In this document: piece by piece, positions 17,230-25,428 of the stretch
Layout of the letters: the number at the start of each line of letters is the position of its first letter
Position numbering within the stretch: position 1 is the first letter of the stretch
Assembly: GCA_036557705.1 (NCBI GenBank)
Contig: DATBHB010000117.1
Location: 17,849-81,848, forward strand
DNA from: VAZQ01 sp036557705
GTDB taxonomy: Bacteria; Pseudomonadota; Alphaproteobacteria; Rhizobiales; Xanthobacteraceae
Direction of reading: 5' to 3'
DNA: 64,000 nt
The notes under the pieces: generated by a model
The model's database searches: none
What the model was told of the DNA's origin: nothing
The model's input: only the letters and a program-made list of their open reading frames with translations
Translations under genes and position numbers: made by a program

Positions 17230-17496
17230 TCATTTGAACTCAACCTTCTCAGCGAGCCAAGCCTTGATCAGCGACTGATAGGGCATGTCGCGCTTGTTCG
17301 CAGCAATTTTGATACGCTCCAGCATGGCCACAGGCAATCGCAGCGAAATCGAAGTGGTCGCCGGCTTCAGGTTCGGAAATCGAACGCGCTGCGCTTTGGC
17401 CCAATCGACGTAATCTGTCGAGTCGTGAGTCTCCCAAAAGTGGCGCTCCTCCGCCTCGTCTCGGAATGGCGGAATCGATTTATGTTTCGTGTTCAT
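17230..17496 (-). CDS. brnA: BrnA/CopG-type antitoxin
   Basis: The 88-residue protein matches the antitoxin family whose N-terminus reads 'IPPFRDEAEERHFWETHDSTDY' in pattern and whose C-terminus is a ribbon-helix-helix domain ('SISLRLPVAMLERIKIAANK'). It binds the toxin and represses the operon. It overlaps the toxin gene by 17 bases, toxin first, as in brnTA loci. Confidence 0.88.
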   Translation of the reverse strand: MNTKHKSIPPFRDEAEERHFWETHDSTDYVDWAKAQRVRFPNLKPATTSISLRLPVAMLERIKIAANKRDMPYQSLIKAWLAEKVEFK

Positions 17497-17782
17497 ATCG
17501 AAACCTCTCCTTGCGATTCATGTCGCGTGCGGAAATGACTCGGATGAGCCGACCGCCTCCGCGTAATGTAAAGGTGATGTGAACGAGCCGACCCTCGCCG
17601 GTCTGCCCCAATGCATGAAACCGCGGCTCATCCGCGCTGTGCTTCACATCCTCCAATAACAGCAGCGGTTCGTTCAAGAACGCCCGCTCTGTCTCGGCTT
17701 GGGTTACGCCATGCTTGTCGACGCTTTTGCGGCTATTGCCATCGTCCCAGTCGAAACCTTCGATGCGCGTGAGATCGATCAC
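17480..17782 (-). CDS. brnT: BrnT-type ribonuclease toxin
   Basis: The 100-residue protein has the BrnT pattern: 'GFDWDDGNSRKSVDKHGVT' early, 'FHALGQTGEGRLVHITFTLR' in the middle, and 'IRVISARDMNRKERFRYE' at the end. BrnT is a small RelE-fold ribonuclease that halts translation when not bound by BrnA. The only possible start is a GTG at 17782. It lies four bases from a palindromic operator and coincides with the predicted transcription start, so the mRNA is likely leaderless. Confidence 0.88.
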   Translation of the reverse strand: MIDLTRIEGFDWDDGNSRKSVDKHGVTQAETERAFLNEPLLLLEDVKHSADEPRFHALGQTGEGRLVHITFTLRGGGRLIRVISARDMNRKERFRYEHET

Positions 17783-17817
17783 GTCTGTATATTATGGTAA
17801 TATACACCCTTTTTCAA
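17782..17817 (-). promoter_or_regulatory. brnTA promoter with overlapping palindromic operator
   Basis: On the minus strand a TTGAAA -35 (17812-17817) is followed after exactly 17 bases by a TAATAT -10 (17789-17794). The predicted start point is 17782, the G of the GTG codon. A perfect inverted repeat TGTATATTA-N3-TAATATACA (17786-17806) covers the -10 and is the likely BrnA binding site. Confidence 0.72.
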
Positions 17818-17863
17818 GGCTCCGAGCGCAACTTCCGTATCGTTCCGGTCCTGATGCTGAATT

Positions 17864-18706
17864 ATGGTTCAAGCCGCCATGTCTTCTGAGCTTGACCCTC
17901 GGGCGTCCGGCGCACGCCGGCTTACGGACAAAGTGTGCATTGTCACCGGGGCCGGGCAGGGGATCGGCCGCGCCGCGGCGCGGCGGCTTGGGCAGGAAGG
18001 CGGCAGGATCGTCGTCGCCGACAGAGTGGAAGAAGGGGCGGCGAGAACCGCCGCCGAGCTGCAGGCCCACGGGATCGATGCCATGATGGTGTTGGCCGAC
18101 CTGAGCACCCTTGCCGGCGCGCACGAACTGATGCAGACGACGACGGCGGCTTACGGACGCATCGACGTGCTCGTCAACAATGCGGGAGGCACCATCTGGA
18201 TCAAGCCCTATCACCTCTACACCGAAGATGAAGTGAAGCTCGAACTGGGGCGGTCGCTTTATCCGACGCTCTGGTGCTGTCTCGCCGCGCTGCCCATCAT
18301 GATGGAGCAGTCGTGCGGCTCGATCGTCAACGTCGGATCCCAATCGCCGCGCGGTCTCTATCGGCTGCCTTACGCGGTGAGCAAAGGCGGCATCGCGGCG
18401 TTGACCAAGGTGCTCGCCATGGAATACGGCCGCTACGGCATACGCGTGAACACGGTCGCACCGGGTGGAACAGAGATCACGGACCGGATCACGCCCCGGC
18501 TGTCGATTCGTCCGGGTGTCATGGCGGCGGAAAGCCAGGACATGGAGAAGTATCGGCAGGAAATGGCGCAAGACATCGCCAATCAGCGAGCGCTGCCGCG
18601 GCGCGGCGTGCCGGAAGAGCAGGCCGCTGCGATTGCATTTCTCGCCTCGGAGGATGCCGCCTACATCACCGGGCAGGTCATCAATTGCAGCGGCGGCCAG
18701 TCGTAA
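17864..18706 (+). CDS. Short-chain dehydrogenase, BenD-like (cis-dihydrodiol carboxylate dehydrogenase type)
   Basis: The 280-residue protein is a classical SDR: TGAGQGIG cofactor loop (residues 28-35), NNAGG (105-109), Ser159, Tyr170 and Lys174. The text 'GGTIWIKPYHLYTEDEV' and 'SLYPTLWCCLAALP' closely follows BenD/XylL, which rearomatise the cis-dihydrodiol of benzoate to catechol. No benABC dioxygenase genes are in the window, so the substrate may differ. A second ATG at 17879 is also possible. It is divergent from brnT with 81 bases between. Confidence 0.85.
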   Translation: MVQAAMSSELDPRASGARRLTDKVCIVTGAGQGIGRAAARRLGQEGGRIVVADRVEEGAARTAAELQAHGIDAMMVLADLSTLAGAHELMQTTTAAYGRIDVLVNNAGGTIWIKPYHLYTEDEVKLELGRSLYPTLWCCLAALPIMMEQSCGSIVNVGSQSPRGLYRLPYAVSKGGIAALTKVLAMEYGRYGIRVNTVAPGGTEITDRITPRLSIRPGVMAAESQDMEKYRQEMAQDIANQRALPRRGVPEEQAAAIAFLASEDAAYITGQVINCSGGQS

Positions 18707-18721
18707 CTGGCCACCCCGACC

Positions 18722-19150
18722 TCATATCCGCGTCGATTGCTGCTGCTTATCGACACCGGGAATCGAACCTAGTTCGGCAAGCCACCGTTGTTGCGAACGC
18801 AGCCAGATTTGCCGTTTGGGCACGAACTGGTTTCGTTGGCGCACCGTCCCGCCGCGAATGCGATATATTTTCGGTCCGTCGCCTGTCCCGGCGGCATAAA
18901 TCGGTGTGCCGCACCTCGGACAGAAAGCTTGTTCCCGTTTGGCGCCGCTCTCTGCTGTCTTCACGTAGATCGTCGGTTCTCCGGACAAAATCCTGAAGCT
19001 GTCATGCTCGGCAGGAATTAAAATACGGAACGCCGTTCGTGACAATACCTGGCAATCAGTGCAATGGCAGATCTCGGTGTTGTCTGGATTGACCTCAGCA
19101 TCGTATGTGACGTAGCCGCAGTGGCACCCACCATCAATCTTCACGACCAA
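18722..19150 (-). CDS. GFA/CENP-V family zinc protein
   Basis: The 142-residue protein has the cysteine pattern of the glutathione-dependent formaldehyde-activating enzyme family: C9 and C11, C28, C30 and C33, then C77 and C80. These form two zinc sites. Members may act on glutathione-S-hydroxymethyl adducts, but many have no proven function. It stands alone on the minus strand, convergent with the BenD-like gene. Confidence 0.88.
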   Translation of the reverse strand: MVVKIDGGCHCGYVTYDAEVNPDNTEICHCTDCQVLSRTAFRILIPAEHDSFRILSGEPTIYVKTAESGAKREQAFCPRCGTPIYAAGTGDGPKIYRIRGGTVRQRNQFVPKRQIWLRSQQRWLAELGSIPGVDKQQQSTRI

Positions 19151-19332
19151 ACCCTCCCTTTACTCGTGCAACGTTAGCACCGGTGAGACGATCGTGCCAT
19201 GTCGAAAACTGAAGATCGGGGATCGATTTATACTAAGTTTGCAATGTTTGATTCATCATGCGCGGGCATAGCGCGTCTTAGGCGCGCTTGAACGCGCTGG
19301 TGACCCGCACATCCATTTTCTTTGTAAGATGG

Positions 19333-19355
19333 ATTGCCGGGTCAAGCCCGGCAAT
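19333..19355. repeat. Hairpin repeat ATTGCCGGG-TCAAG-CCCGGCAAT
   Basis: A perfect 9-base inverted repeat with a 5-base loop, followed by GACGG. This is a common intergenic palindrome type in alphaproteobacteria. It lies downstream of the secreted-protein gene at 19403 and could slow transcription, but there is no U tract. Confidence 0.7.
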
Positions 19356-19402
19356 GACGGTTGATACCGATCGAGATCGATCAGGGATCATGAAGGTTGG
19401 TA

Positions 19403-19891
19403 TTATTTCTTTACGTTGATAATCCAATCGATATAGAGGTCGGCCCCCACGGCAAGGGGCGAGAGCCGTGTGCCAGTGAATGTGCCATCTCCCTTTGCGC
19501 CCTCAAATCTTCCTTTGCCGCCGACAATCGTTACTGTTCCCTCAAATTGGCTGCTAGGGCCATCGACCCTGGTCTTCCCAGAGGCTCTATACCAAAGCTC
19601 CGAGCCATCTTTGAGAGTCAGACCGTTAAAAGACGTAAATGTGCCTGCTCCCCTTACGTAATCCGTATTCGCGACGAGATAACACGTCCCTGCTGTGCCA
19701 TCAGGCAGCGAGGCTATTCCGGAGTGTCGGTTCATCCCGAAAGTGTGACCATCAATGTCGTCCAATTGTTGGAATTCTGCGAAGGCCGCATGCATTACCC
19801 CACGGAATTTCAACGCTTCATCGGCCTGTGCAGCACCTATACTCGCAAAGCAAAGAAGTGCAGCGCCGGCCAGAACACTTACCCGGTCCAT
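19403..19891 (-). CDS. Secreted protein of unknown function
   Basis: The 162-residue precursor has a signal peptide ending near 'SIGAAQADE'. The mature part alternates short polar and hydrophobic strands, including glycine-rich 'GGKGRFEGAKGDGTFTGTRL', which suggests a small beta-barrel. I do not recognise a characterised family. It is divergent from a LysR-type regulator (start 20126), so it may be that regulator's target. Confidence 0.75.
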   Translation of the reverse strand: MDRVSVLAGAALLCFASIGAAQADEALKFRGVMHAAFAEFQQLDDIDGHTFGMNRHSGIASLPDGTAGTCYLVANTDYVRGAGTFTSFNGLTLKDGSELWYRASGKTRVDGPSSQFEGTVTIVGGKGRFEGAKGDGTFTGTRLSPLAVGADLYIDWIINVKK

Positions 19892-20098
19892 TTTTATCCT
19901 CCTTCACGGTCGCAGATCGACTGCGGCGGCACGCGCGCACCGCCAGTCAGCTGAAATGGTCTGTGGCTCTATGTCCACGACAGCAGGTGGGGTTCTGCGA
20001 GCAGGACTTCGACACCCGATGCCGGCTGGATTCTTGCCCTCGGCCGTCAGTAACGTACCGCGTTGCCCCCATGCCGGGGAGGCGCAAGATTGCGTTGC

Positions 20099-20118
20099 GT
20101 ATGCGCAAAGTTGCATAC
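20099..20118. promoter_or_regulatory. Candidate operator between divergent secreted-protein and lysR genes
   Basis: GTATGC-N8-GCATAC is a perfect inverted repeat just upstream of the lysR start codon. LysR-type proteins usually bind such interrupted palindromes near their own start. Assignment is by position and symmetry only. Confidence 0.4.
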
Positions 20119-20125
20119 TTGAGGT

Positions 20126-21097
20126 ATGTTCAGCTGGGACGACCTCAAGCACTTTCTGGCATTCGCCCGTACCGGCAGTATTGTGGCGGCTGCGAGAGCA
20201 CAAGGCGTTAACCATTCTACGGTGCAACGTCGTCTCGCCGAATTAGAGAAGCGCCTCGGCCAAAAACTCATCGAACGCGACCTCAACGGGTATCGACTGA
20301 GCAAGCTCGGGGAGGAATTGCTTCCTCATGCCGAGCGAATCGAAGAGGCGGTCGCAGCTTTCGGACGGCAGATAGCAGCTTCAGGTAACAAGCGGCCCAC
20401 AGGGACGATCCGCGTAACCTGCTCCTCGACAGTGGGACTCCGGCTCAAGCGGACGGCGCTCATCGATGCTTTCGAAGCGAGCTTTCCTGGACTTCGAGTG
20501 GAGTTGGTGATCAGTGATCGGATCCTTGATCTCTCCAAGGGAGAAGCAGACATTGCAATCCGCAGTAAGGGAGGCGAACCGGAAGACGAGGCGCTCGTGG
20601 GGAGAAAGATTACTGACCAGGTTTGGGCCGTATACGCAAGTCGCGAATACGTCGAAAGCCATGGCCGACCCGAACGTCCCGAGGACATCGGACGCCATCG
20701 TGTCGTCCAATGCAACGGCGCGATTGCCAACCTCGCCGCGGCGCGATGGCTACGGAGGGTAGCGCCACACGCGATAGTCGCTGCCTATAGCGAAAGCTGG
20801 TCAGGAGTACTCCTGGCCGTAAAGTCTGGTGCCGGAGTTTCGCCGTTGCCCCGCGTGCATGGAGACAGCGAAAGCGAACTCGTGCGCGTCATAGATGACC
20901 TTCCCGATTTGGTGACGCACTTTCATTTGCTTGCACACAGAGATCTATACCGCGCGCCGCGCGTGCGCGCCTTCTTTGACTTTGTCCAGAGTGAGATCAA
21001 GACGTTTCGTGCGGTATTGTCGGGCCAAGCCGTGGCGTCCGAAAAAAAACGCCCCTGCGATGTCGACGATGGGTTAGAGGCCATCTCAAGAGCGTAA
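20126..21097 (+). CDS. LysR-family transcriptional regulator
   Basis: The 323-residue regulator has an N-terminal winged helix-turn-helix ('FLAFARTGSIVAAARAQGVN', 'STVQRRLAELEKRLGQKLIE') and a C-terminal effector-binding domain ('GTIRVTCSSTVGLRLKRTAL'; 'DIAIRSKGGEPEDEALVGRK'). It resembles the subgroup opening 'MFxWDDLxxFLA'. The ATG at 20126 has GAGG very close to it. Effector unknown; the divergent secreted-protein gene is the obvious candidate target. Confidence 0.92.
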   Translation: MFSWDDLKHFLAFARTGSIVAAARAQGVNHSTVQRRLAELEKRLGQKLIERDLNGYRLSKLGEELLPHAERIEEAVAAFGRQIAASGNKRPTGTIRVTCSSTVGLRLKRTALIDAFEASFPGLRVELVISDRILDLSKGEADIAIRSKGGEPEDEALVGRKITDQVWAVYASREYVESHGRPERPEDIGRHRVVQCNGAIANLAAARWLRRVAPHAIVAAYSESWSGVLLAVKSGAGVSPLPRVHGDSESELVRVIDDLPDLVTHFHLLAHRDLYRAPRVRAFFDFVQSEIKTFRAVLSGQAVASEKKRPCDVDDGLEAISRA

Positions 21098-21230
21098 ATC
21101 GTCACATCGTTACTGGACGAGAACAAATTACTGAAACAATGCGCCTGCGTCATGGCGAGCCTCGTAACCCGCTCGCAGCGACTTTGATACGTTCCAACAT
21201 AGCCAGAACCGTCGCGGGACCCTCGATGTT

Positions 21231-21669
21231 CTACTCCGCCTCTGCCAAGCCCAAAACCGTGAACCCCTCTTTGCGTGCGGCGACAGCAAGGCGCTCATCG
21301 AGCGTGACGAACGGCAGCACCGCGGGTCGCCGCTCCGTAGCCAGATAAGCCGCAGCAAGTTGAAATGCGTCGGCGGCACGCAACGGGTGCACGCGAACGA
21401 ACCGGGTCGCCGTTTCGCGGATGGCATCGCTGGGATCCACTTCGTGCCAATCGGATGCGAGCCGTTGTAATCTCTGAAACGCAAACGTCGCTACCCGGTT
21501 GTCGAGGGAACCGTCACGATCGCGGCGCGCGAGAGCGGAAAATGCACTCGACGGAGGACCCCCACCACACGATTATTCCCGGATCCTGAGCCGCAAGCGG
21601 CTGTAACCGCGGACTCGCGGCCTCCAGGACAATGAGCGGGATGATCGCTGAAGAATCCCAGAATTTCAC
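21231..21669 (-). pseudogene. Frameshifted VapC-type PIN-domain toxin
   Basis: From the GTG at 21669 the frame reads 'KFWDSSAIIPLIVLEAASPR' and continues to '..WWGSSVEC', then shifts. In the next frame the PIN domain resumes as 'SALARRDRDGSLDNRVAT' and continues through 'HEVDPSDAIRETATRF' and 'HPLRAADAFQLAAA' to a TAG at 21231. One extra base in the AAAA run at 21539-21542 explains the break. The start overlaps the antitoxin stop as GTGA. As read, the toxin is inactive unless the extra base is a sequencing error or is bypassed. Confidence 0.8.
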
Positions 21670-21974
21670 CGGCTCTCGCGACGCTCCTCCAGGAGAGCTG
21701 CCAAGACCGAAGCGCTGCCCTTGATGCGCGGCAACTGCTCGGTAAAGAACGATTTAGGCAGTCCAGCCCGGCCCGGCCTTACCGTGCCCTCACGAACAAG
21801 TCGATCCAGCAGGCCGGCCTGTTCGCTCTTGCTGCCGCTTGTAACTGCTTCAAGACGAGCCACGGGGCGTCCGCGGTCGACGATCAGGACCGGCGACCCG
21901 CCTTTGAGGCCGTCAATCAATGCACTCAGGCGGTTCTTGGCCTCGGTTATGCTGACCTTCTTCACAAGGTTCAA
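21666..21974 (-). CDS. Phd/YefM-type antitoxin
   Basis: The 102-residue protein starts 'KKVSITEAKNRLSALIDGLK' and has 'PVLIVDRGRPVARLEAV', the DNA-binding fold of Phd/YefM antitoxins. The C-terminal half would wrap the PIN toxin encoded immediately after it. The start is TTG at 21974 or GTG at 21965; the latter gives the usual 'MKKVSITEAK' opening. The toxin partner is frameshifted. Confidence 0.85.
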   Translation of the reverse strand: MNLVKKVSITEAKNRLSALIDGLKGGSPVLIVDRGRPVARLEAVTSGSKSEQAGLLDRLVREGTVRPGRAGLPKSFFTEQLPRIKGSASVLAALLEERRESR

Positions 21975-22146
21975 ATAGTCTTCTTGCGGACGCTATTCAA
22001 GCGCGACAACGAGGGCAGCGCAGATGAGAATGGCGCCGCGGCTGCCGGGCCCGCGTGCAAATGGCGGGTTGCGGCGCGCGACCGAACGAGCAGCAAGCGG
22101 ATAGCGAATCGAACCGCGCGCCTAACGCGCCCTACGATTACATCCG

Positions 22147-23049
22147 CTAAGCGGCGTCGGTGCGGCGCCGCCTGATCAGGGCCAGCGCCGAGCGCAATTG
22201 ACCGCCGGCCTCTTCGATCAGCTGCGCGCCTTCTTCGGGATTGCAGCCGTTGAGCAGCATGACGGCAAGTTTGACACTGCCATGCGCGGCGCGCAGCGCC
22301 TCCTGGGCGGCATCGCGTTCACAGCCGGTGAGGCGAACCAGCATGCTCTCGCTGCGCCGCACGAGCTTCTGGTTTCCGGCGCGGACATCGACCATGAGGC
22401 CCTTGTAGACCCGGCCGAGCAGGATCATGAGGACGCTCGAAAGCAGGTTGAGCGCGATCTTCTGTGCGGTCCCGGCCTTCATGCGGGTCGAGCCGGCGAT
22501 CGGCTCAGCGCCGGTATCAAGCCAGATCGGGTAATCGGCTTCTTCGAGGAGCGGCGTGCCGCGGTTATTGGCAATGCCGACGGTGAGGGCGCCGCGCCGC
22601 CTTGCCTCGCGCAGGCAGGCAAGGGTGAACGGGGTGGTGCCGCTCGCCGCCACTGCCACGAGCACGTCCTTGCCGTCGACCACGTATTCATGGATGAGGC
22701 GCTCAGCCCGGCCGACTTCGTCTTCGGCGCCTTCGACGGAGCGCAGCAGCGCCTCTTTCCCGCCGGCGATCAGCAGAACGAGGCGGTCCTCCGGCCAGTT
22801 GAACGTAGGCATCAGTTCGGCCCCGTCCTGGACGGCCAGGCGGCCCGAAGTACCGGCGCCGGCGTAAACGAGCCGGCCGCGATAGCGCAGCCGCGTCTCC
22901 ATGGCCAGGGCCGCGCGCTCAAGCGATGATCGGGCGGCGCGCACGGCAGCAACCGCGGCAAACTGGGCCTCGATCATCGTGTCGATGATCTCGCCCGGCT
23001 CCCACAGATCGATCCCTGCATAGCGGGGACTGGCGCGCTCGGTATTCAT
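22147..23049 (-). CDS. murQ: N-acetylmuramic acid 6-phosphate etherase
   Basis: The 300-residue SIS-domain enzyme removes D-lactate from MurNAc-6-phosphate to give GlcNAc-6-phosphate in cell-wall recycling. Visible are 'YAGAGTSGRLAVQDGAELMP', 'AASGTTPFT', and 'IAGSTRMKAGTAQKIALNLL'. The ATG at 23049 gives the normal length; the longer open frame runs into a repeat. It faces away from the kinase, SIS and nagA genes that should work in the same pathway. Confidence 0.95.
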   Translation of the reverse strand: MNTERASPRYAGIDLWEPGEIIDTMIEAQFAAVAAVRAARSSLERAALAMETRLRYRGRLVYAGAGTSGRLAVQDGAELMPTFNWPEDRLVLLIAGGKEALLRSVEGAEDEVGRAERLIHEYVVDGKDVLVAVAASGTTPFTLACLREARRRGALTVGIANNRGTPLLEEADYPIWLDTGAEPIAGSTRMKAGTAQKIALNLLSSVLMILLGRVYKGLMVDVRAGNQKLVRRSESMLVRLTGCERDAAQEALRAAHGSVKLAVMLLNGCNPEEGAQLIEEAGGQLRSALALIRRRRTDAA

Positions 23050-23120
23050 GAACGGGACCAGAACGGGTGCGGCACTACACCATAGTGACCCTGGAATCGT
23101 TCTTGGGCGTTGTCCAGAAG

Positions 23121-23285
23121 CGAGTGTCCCGGTTCCGACGCTTGTACCCGTATGCAGCACTCGCGTTTACAAGCGTCGGAACCAAAGGGACACTCGCAGC
23201 TCGTTGATTCTCGTGTGGCTTTGGATTTGACGTTCCTACGGAGGACTCGCGGCAAGGCTGGTAGGAACGTCAAATCCGCCACACG
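23121..23285. repeat. Composite palindromic repeat, left copy of a long inverted pair
   Basis: Two adjacent hairpins: 23121-23197 (CGAGTGTCCC...GGGACACTCG) and 23212-23285 (CGTGTGGC...GCCACACG, with inner GGATTTGACGTTCCTAC arms). The order and sequence recur inverted at 24187-24352. The second hairpin differs from its mate at about three or four positions by eye. Confidence 0.88.
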
Positions 23286-23303
23286 AGTGCGGATCATAGC
23301 ATA

Positions 23304-24188
23304 ATGGACCCAAACACGCTCCTCCTTGGGGTAGACGGCGGGGGGACGCAATGTCGCGCCCGGCTTTCCACCTCATCCGGGGCCGCGCTTGGCGAGGGAA
23401 CTGCGGGCCCTGCCAACATCCGATACGGGCTGCGCGAGGCGCTCGCCGCCGTGATCGAGGCAGCCGGGAAATGCCTTGAGGAAGCTCGCCTCTCATCGGC
23501 GGATCTGCGGCGGGTCATCGCCTGCCTTGCGCTTGCGGGGGCGAGCGAGCCCACCAATCGGGCAGCAGCGCAGAAGCAGGGTTTCCCGTTTGCTCGCACG
23601 ATTATCACCACCGACGCGCAGGCCGCTTGCATCGGGGCCCATCGGGGCCGCGACGGCGGCATCATCGTCGTTGGCACCGGCACCATCGGCTGGGCCGAAC
23701 TCGCGGGGCGCCCATACCGTGTTGGAGGCTGGGGACTGCCGGTCTCTGATGAGGGCAGCGGAGCCTGGCTCGGCTGCGAGGTTTTGCGGCGAGCGCTTTG
23801 GGCTCATGACGGCCGGATATCCTGGACCGAGCTTCTGCGCCGCGCCTTTGCGCAATTTCAATGCGATCCCCATGCCGTGGTGCGCTGGATCGCCGGTGCG
23901 ACGCCGCGCGATTTCGGCGCGTTTGCGCCTCTCGTGGTCGAGCATGCCGAAAGCGGGGATCCAATTGCGCTGGAGCTCATGAACCTCGCCGGCGGCCATA
24001 TCGATGCATTGGCGATGCGATTGATCGGGCTCGGCGCGCCACGGCTGGCGCTTGCCGGCGGCCTCGGGGCCAGCATTGAGCCGTGGCTTTCGCCCGCGAC
24101 CCGCAAATATCTGGTCTGCCCGGCTGGCGATGCGCTCGATGGGGCGCTGCAACTGGCGCGTGCGGCCGCAGAGGCGGTTGCCGCATAG
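23304..24188 (+). CDS. BadF/BadG/BcrA/BcrD-type amino-sugar kinase
   Basis: The 294-residue protein has the actin-like ATPase fold: 'LLGVDGGGTQCRARL' (phosphate 1), 'GGIIVVGTGTIGWAEL', 'PVSDEGSGAWLGCEVLRRAL', and 'LALAGGLGASIEPWL' (adenosine). The family includes GlcNAc, glucosamine and MurNAc/GlcNAc (MurK) kinases. With murQ and nagA next to it, a kinase producing GlcNAc-6P or MurNAc-6P is the likely role. It lies between two long inverted repeats, and its stop codon overlaps the right copy by two bases. Confidence 0.87.
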   Translation: MDPNTLLLGVDGGGTQCRARLSTSSGAALGEGTAGPANIRYGLREALAAVIEAAGKCLEEARLSSADLRRVIACLALAGASEPTNRAAAQKQGFPFARTIITTDAQAACIGAHRGRDGGIIVVGTGTIGWAELAGRPYRVGGWGLPVSDEGSGAWLGCEVLRRALWAHDGRISWTELLRRAFAQFQCDPHAVVRWIAGATPRDFGAFAPLVVEHAESGDPIALELMNLAGGHIDALAMRLIGLGAPRLALAGGLGASIEPWLSPATRKYLVCPAGDALDGALQLARAAAEAVAA

Positions 24189-24352
24189 TGTGGCGGATTT
24201 GACGTTCCTACCAGCATCGCCGCGAGTCGTCCGTAGGAACGTCAAATCCAAAGCCACACTAGAATCGAATAGTTGCTAGTGTCCCTTTGGTTCCGACGTT
24301 TGTATAAGCGCTCGCTGCAAAACGGTACAAAAGTCCGAACCGGGGATACTAG
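24187..24352. repeat. Composite palindromic repeat, right copy of a long inverted pair
   Basis: Two hairpins in inverted order: 24187-24260 (AGTGTGGC...GCCACACT) and 24276-24352 (CTAGTGTCCC...GGATACTAG). Even the short spacer (AGAATCGAATAGTTG) resembles the inverse of the left-copy spacer. The repeat sits between the kinase and the SIS gene in the same transcription unit. Confidence 0.88.
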
Positions 24353-24393
24353 TGCACCCCATCGGCCAATGTCCGGCGCAGGCAGTTGAACTC

Positions 24394-25428
24394 ATGACGC
24401 GGCATGCCCAAAGCGCAATGGCGGCGGAACTCGGCGCGGCGCCCGATGTGGTGCGGGCGCAGCCGTCACTCTTGCGCGAGCCGCTTGCCGATCTGATCAA
24501 ATTATTCCGCCACATCCCCCCCCACTTTGTCGTGACCTGCGCCCGCGGCAGTTCTGCACACGCAGCGACATTCGGGAAGCATCTGATCGAGCGACATCTC
24601 GGCATTCCGGTGGCCGCCGCTGCCCCGAACATTGCAACCGTGTATCGCCGGCGCATGAGGCTCGAAGGTCAATTGCTGCTCGCCATTTCTCAGTCCGGCC
24701 GCAGCGACGATCTGACCGAATTCGCACTCATGGCCAGGGCAGCGGGCGCGCGGACCGCCGCAATCGTGAATGACACCGCAAGCCCGCTCGCAAATGCCTG
24801 CGAAATCGTACTGCCGATGGCGGCCGGAACCGAGAACAGCGTAGCAGCCACGAAATCCTTTATCGCAAGCCTGGCAGTGCTTCTGCGATTGGCTGCCGAG
24901 TGGGGAGACGAGGAGGCGCTGCGCAGTGCCGTCGAGCGGCTGCCGGATCGGCTGGCGTCGGCGACTGGGCTTGATTGGAGCGTGGCGCTCCCGGCGCTGT
25001 CGCGGGCGGAGAGCCTGGTCACAATTGGGCGCGGGCCAACGCTGGCAATCGCACGCGAGGCGGCGCTCAAGCTCAAGGAAACCTGCAACATCCACGCCGA
25101 AGCATTCAGCGGCGCCGAATTTCAACACGGCCCCGTGGCTCTGGTGTCACCGCGCTATCCGATCGTCCTCTTCATGCCGGGAGATGAAGCGGACGCTGGG
25201 TTGCGGCAGCTGATGCTGGATCTGCGTGCCAAAGCTGCCCTCGTCTTTGCAACAGATGATGACGGACCAAGTTCTGGCTCCCTTCCGGCGTTGCCGCGCG
25301 ATCAGGCGGACGCCGACGCCGTGTGCCTGATACAAAGCTTCTATGCCTTGGCGGTGCGGATCGGTGAGCAGCGCGGCACCGATATCGATCGCCCACGCCA
25401 TCTGCAGAAGGTGACTCGCACGCGATGA
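24394..25428 (+). CDS. SIS-domain aminosugar isomerase/deaminase (GlmS-isomerase-like)
   Basis: The 344-residue protein has two SIS domains: 'VVTCARGSSAHAATFGKHLI' and 'LLLAISQSGRSDDLTEFALM' in the first, 'IGRGPTLAIAREAALKLKET' and 'EFQHGPVALV' in the second. It is the NagB-II/AgaS-like group that converts glucosamine-6P to fructose-6P plus ammonia. A GTG at 24352 would extend it, but that codon lies on the edge of a repeat, so the ATG at 24394 is preferred. It overlaps nagA by four bases. Confidence 0.9.
   Translation: MTRHAQSAMAAELGAAPDVVRAQPSLLREPLADLIKLFRHIPPHFVVTCARGSSAHAATFGKHLIERHLGIPVAAAAPNIATVYRRRMRLEGQLLLAISQSGRSDDLTEFALMARAAGARTAAIVNDTASPLANACEIVLPMAAGTENSVAATKSFIASLAVLLRLAAEWGDEEALRSAVERLPDRLASATGLDWSVALPALSRAESLVTIGRGPTLAIAREAALKLKETCNIHAEAFSGAEFQHGPVALVSPRYPIVLFMPGDEADAGLRQLMLDLRAKAALVFATDDDGPSSGSLPALPRDQADADAVCLIQSFYALAVRIGEQRGTDIDRPRHLQKVTRTR

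Noticed and set aside
18750..18775. tRNA-like text GGTTCGATTCCC on the minus strand
   Set aside because: It lies within the coding frame of the GFA-type protein and has no tRNA stems on either side.
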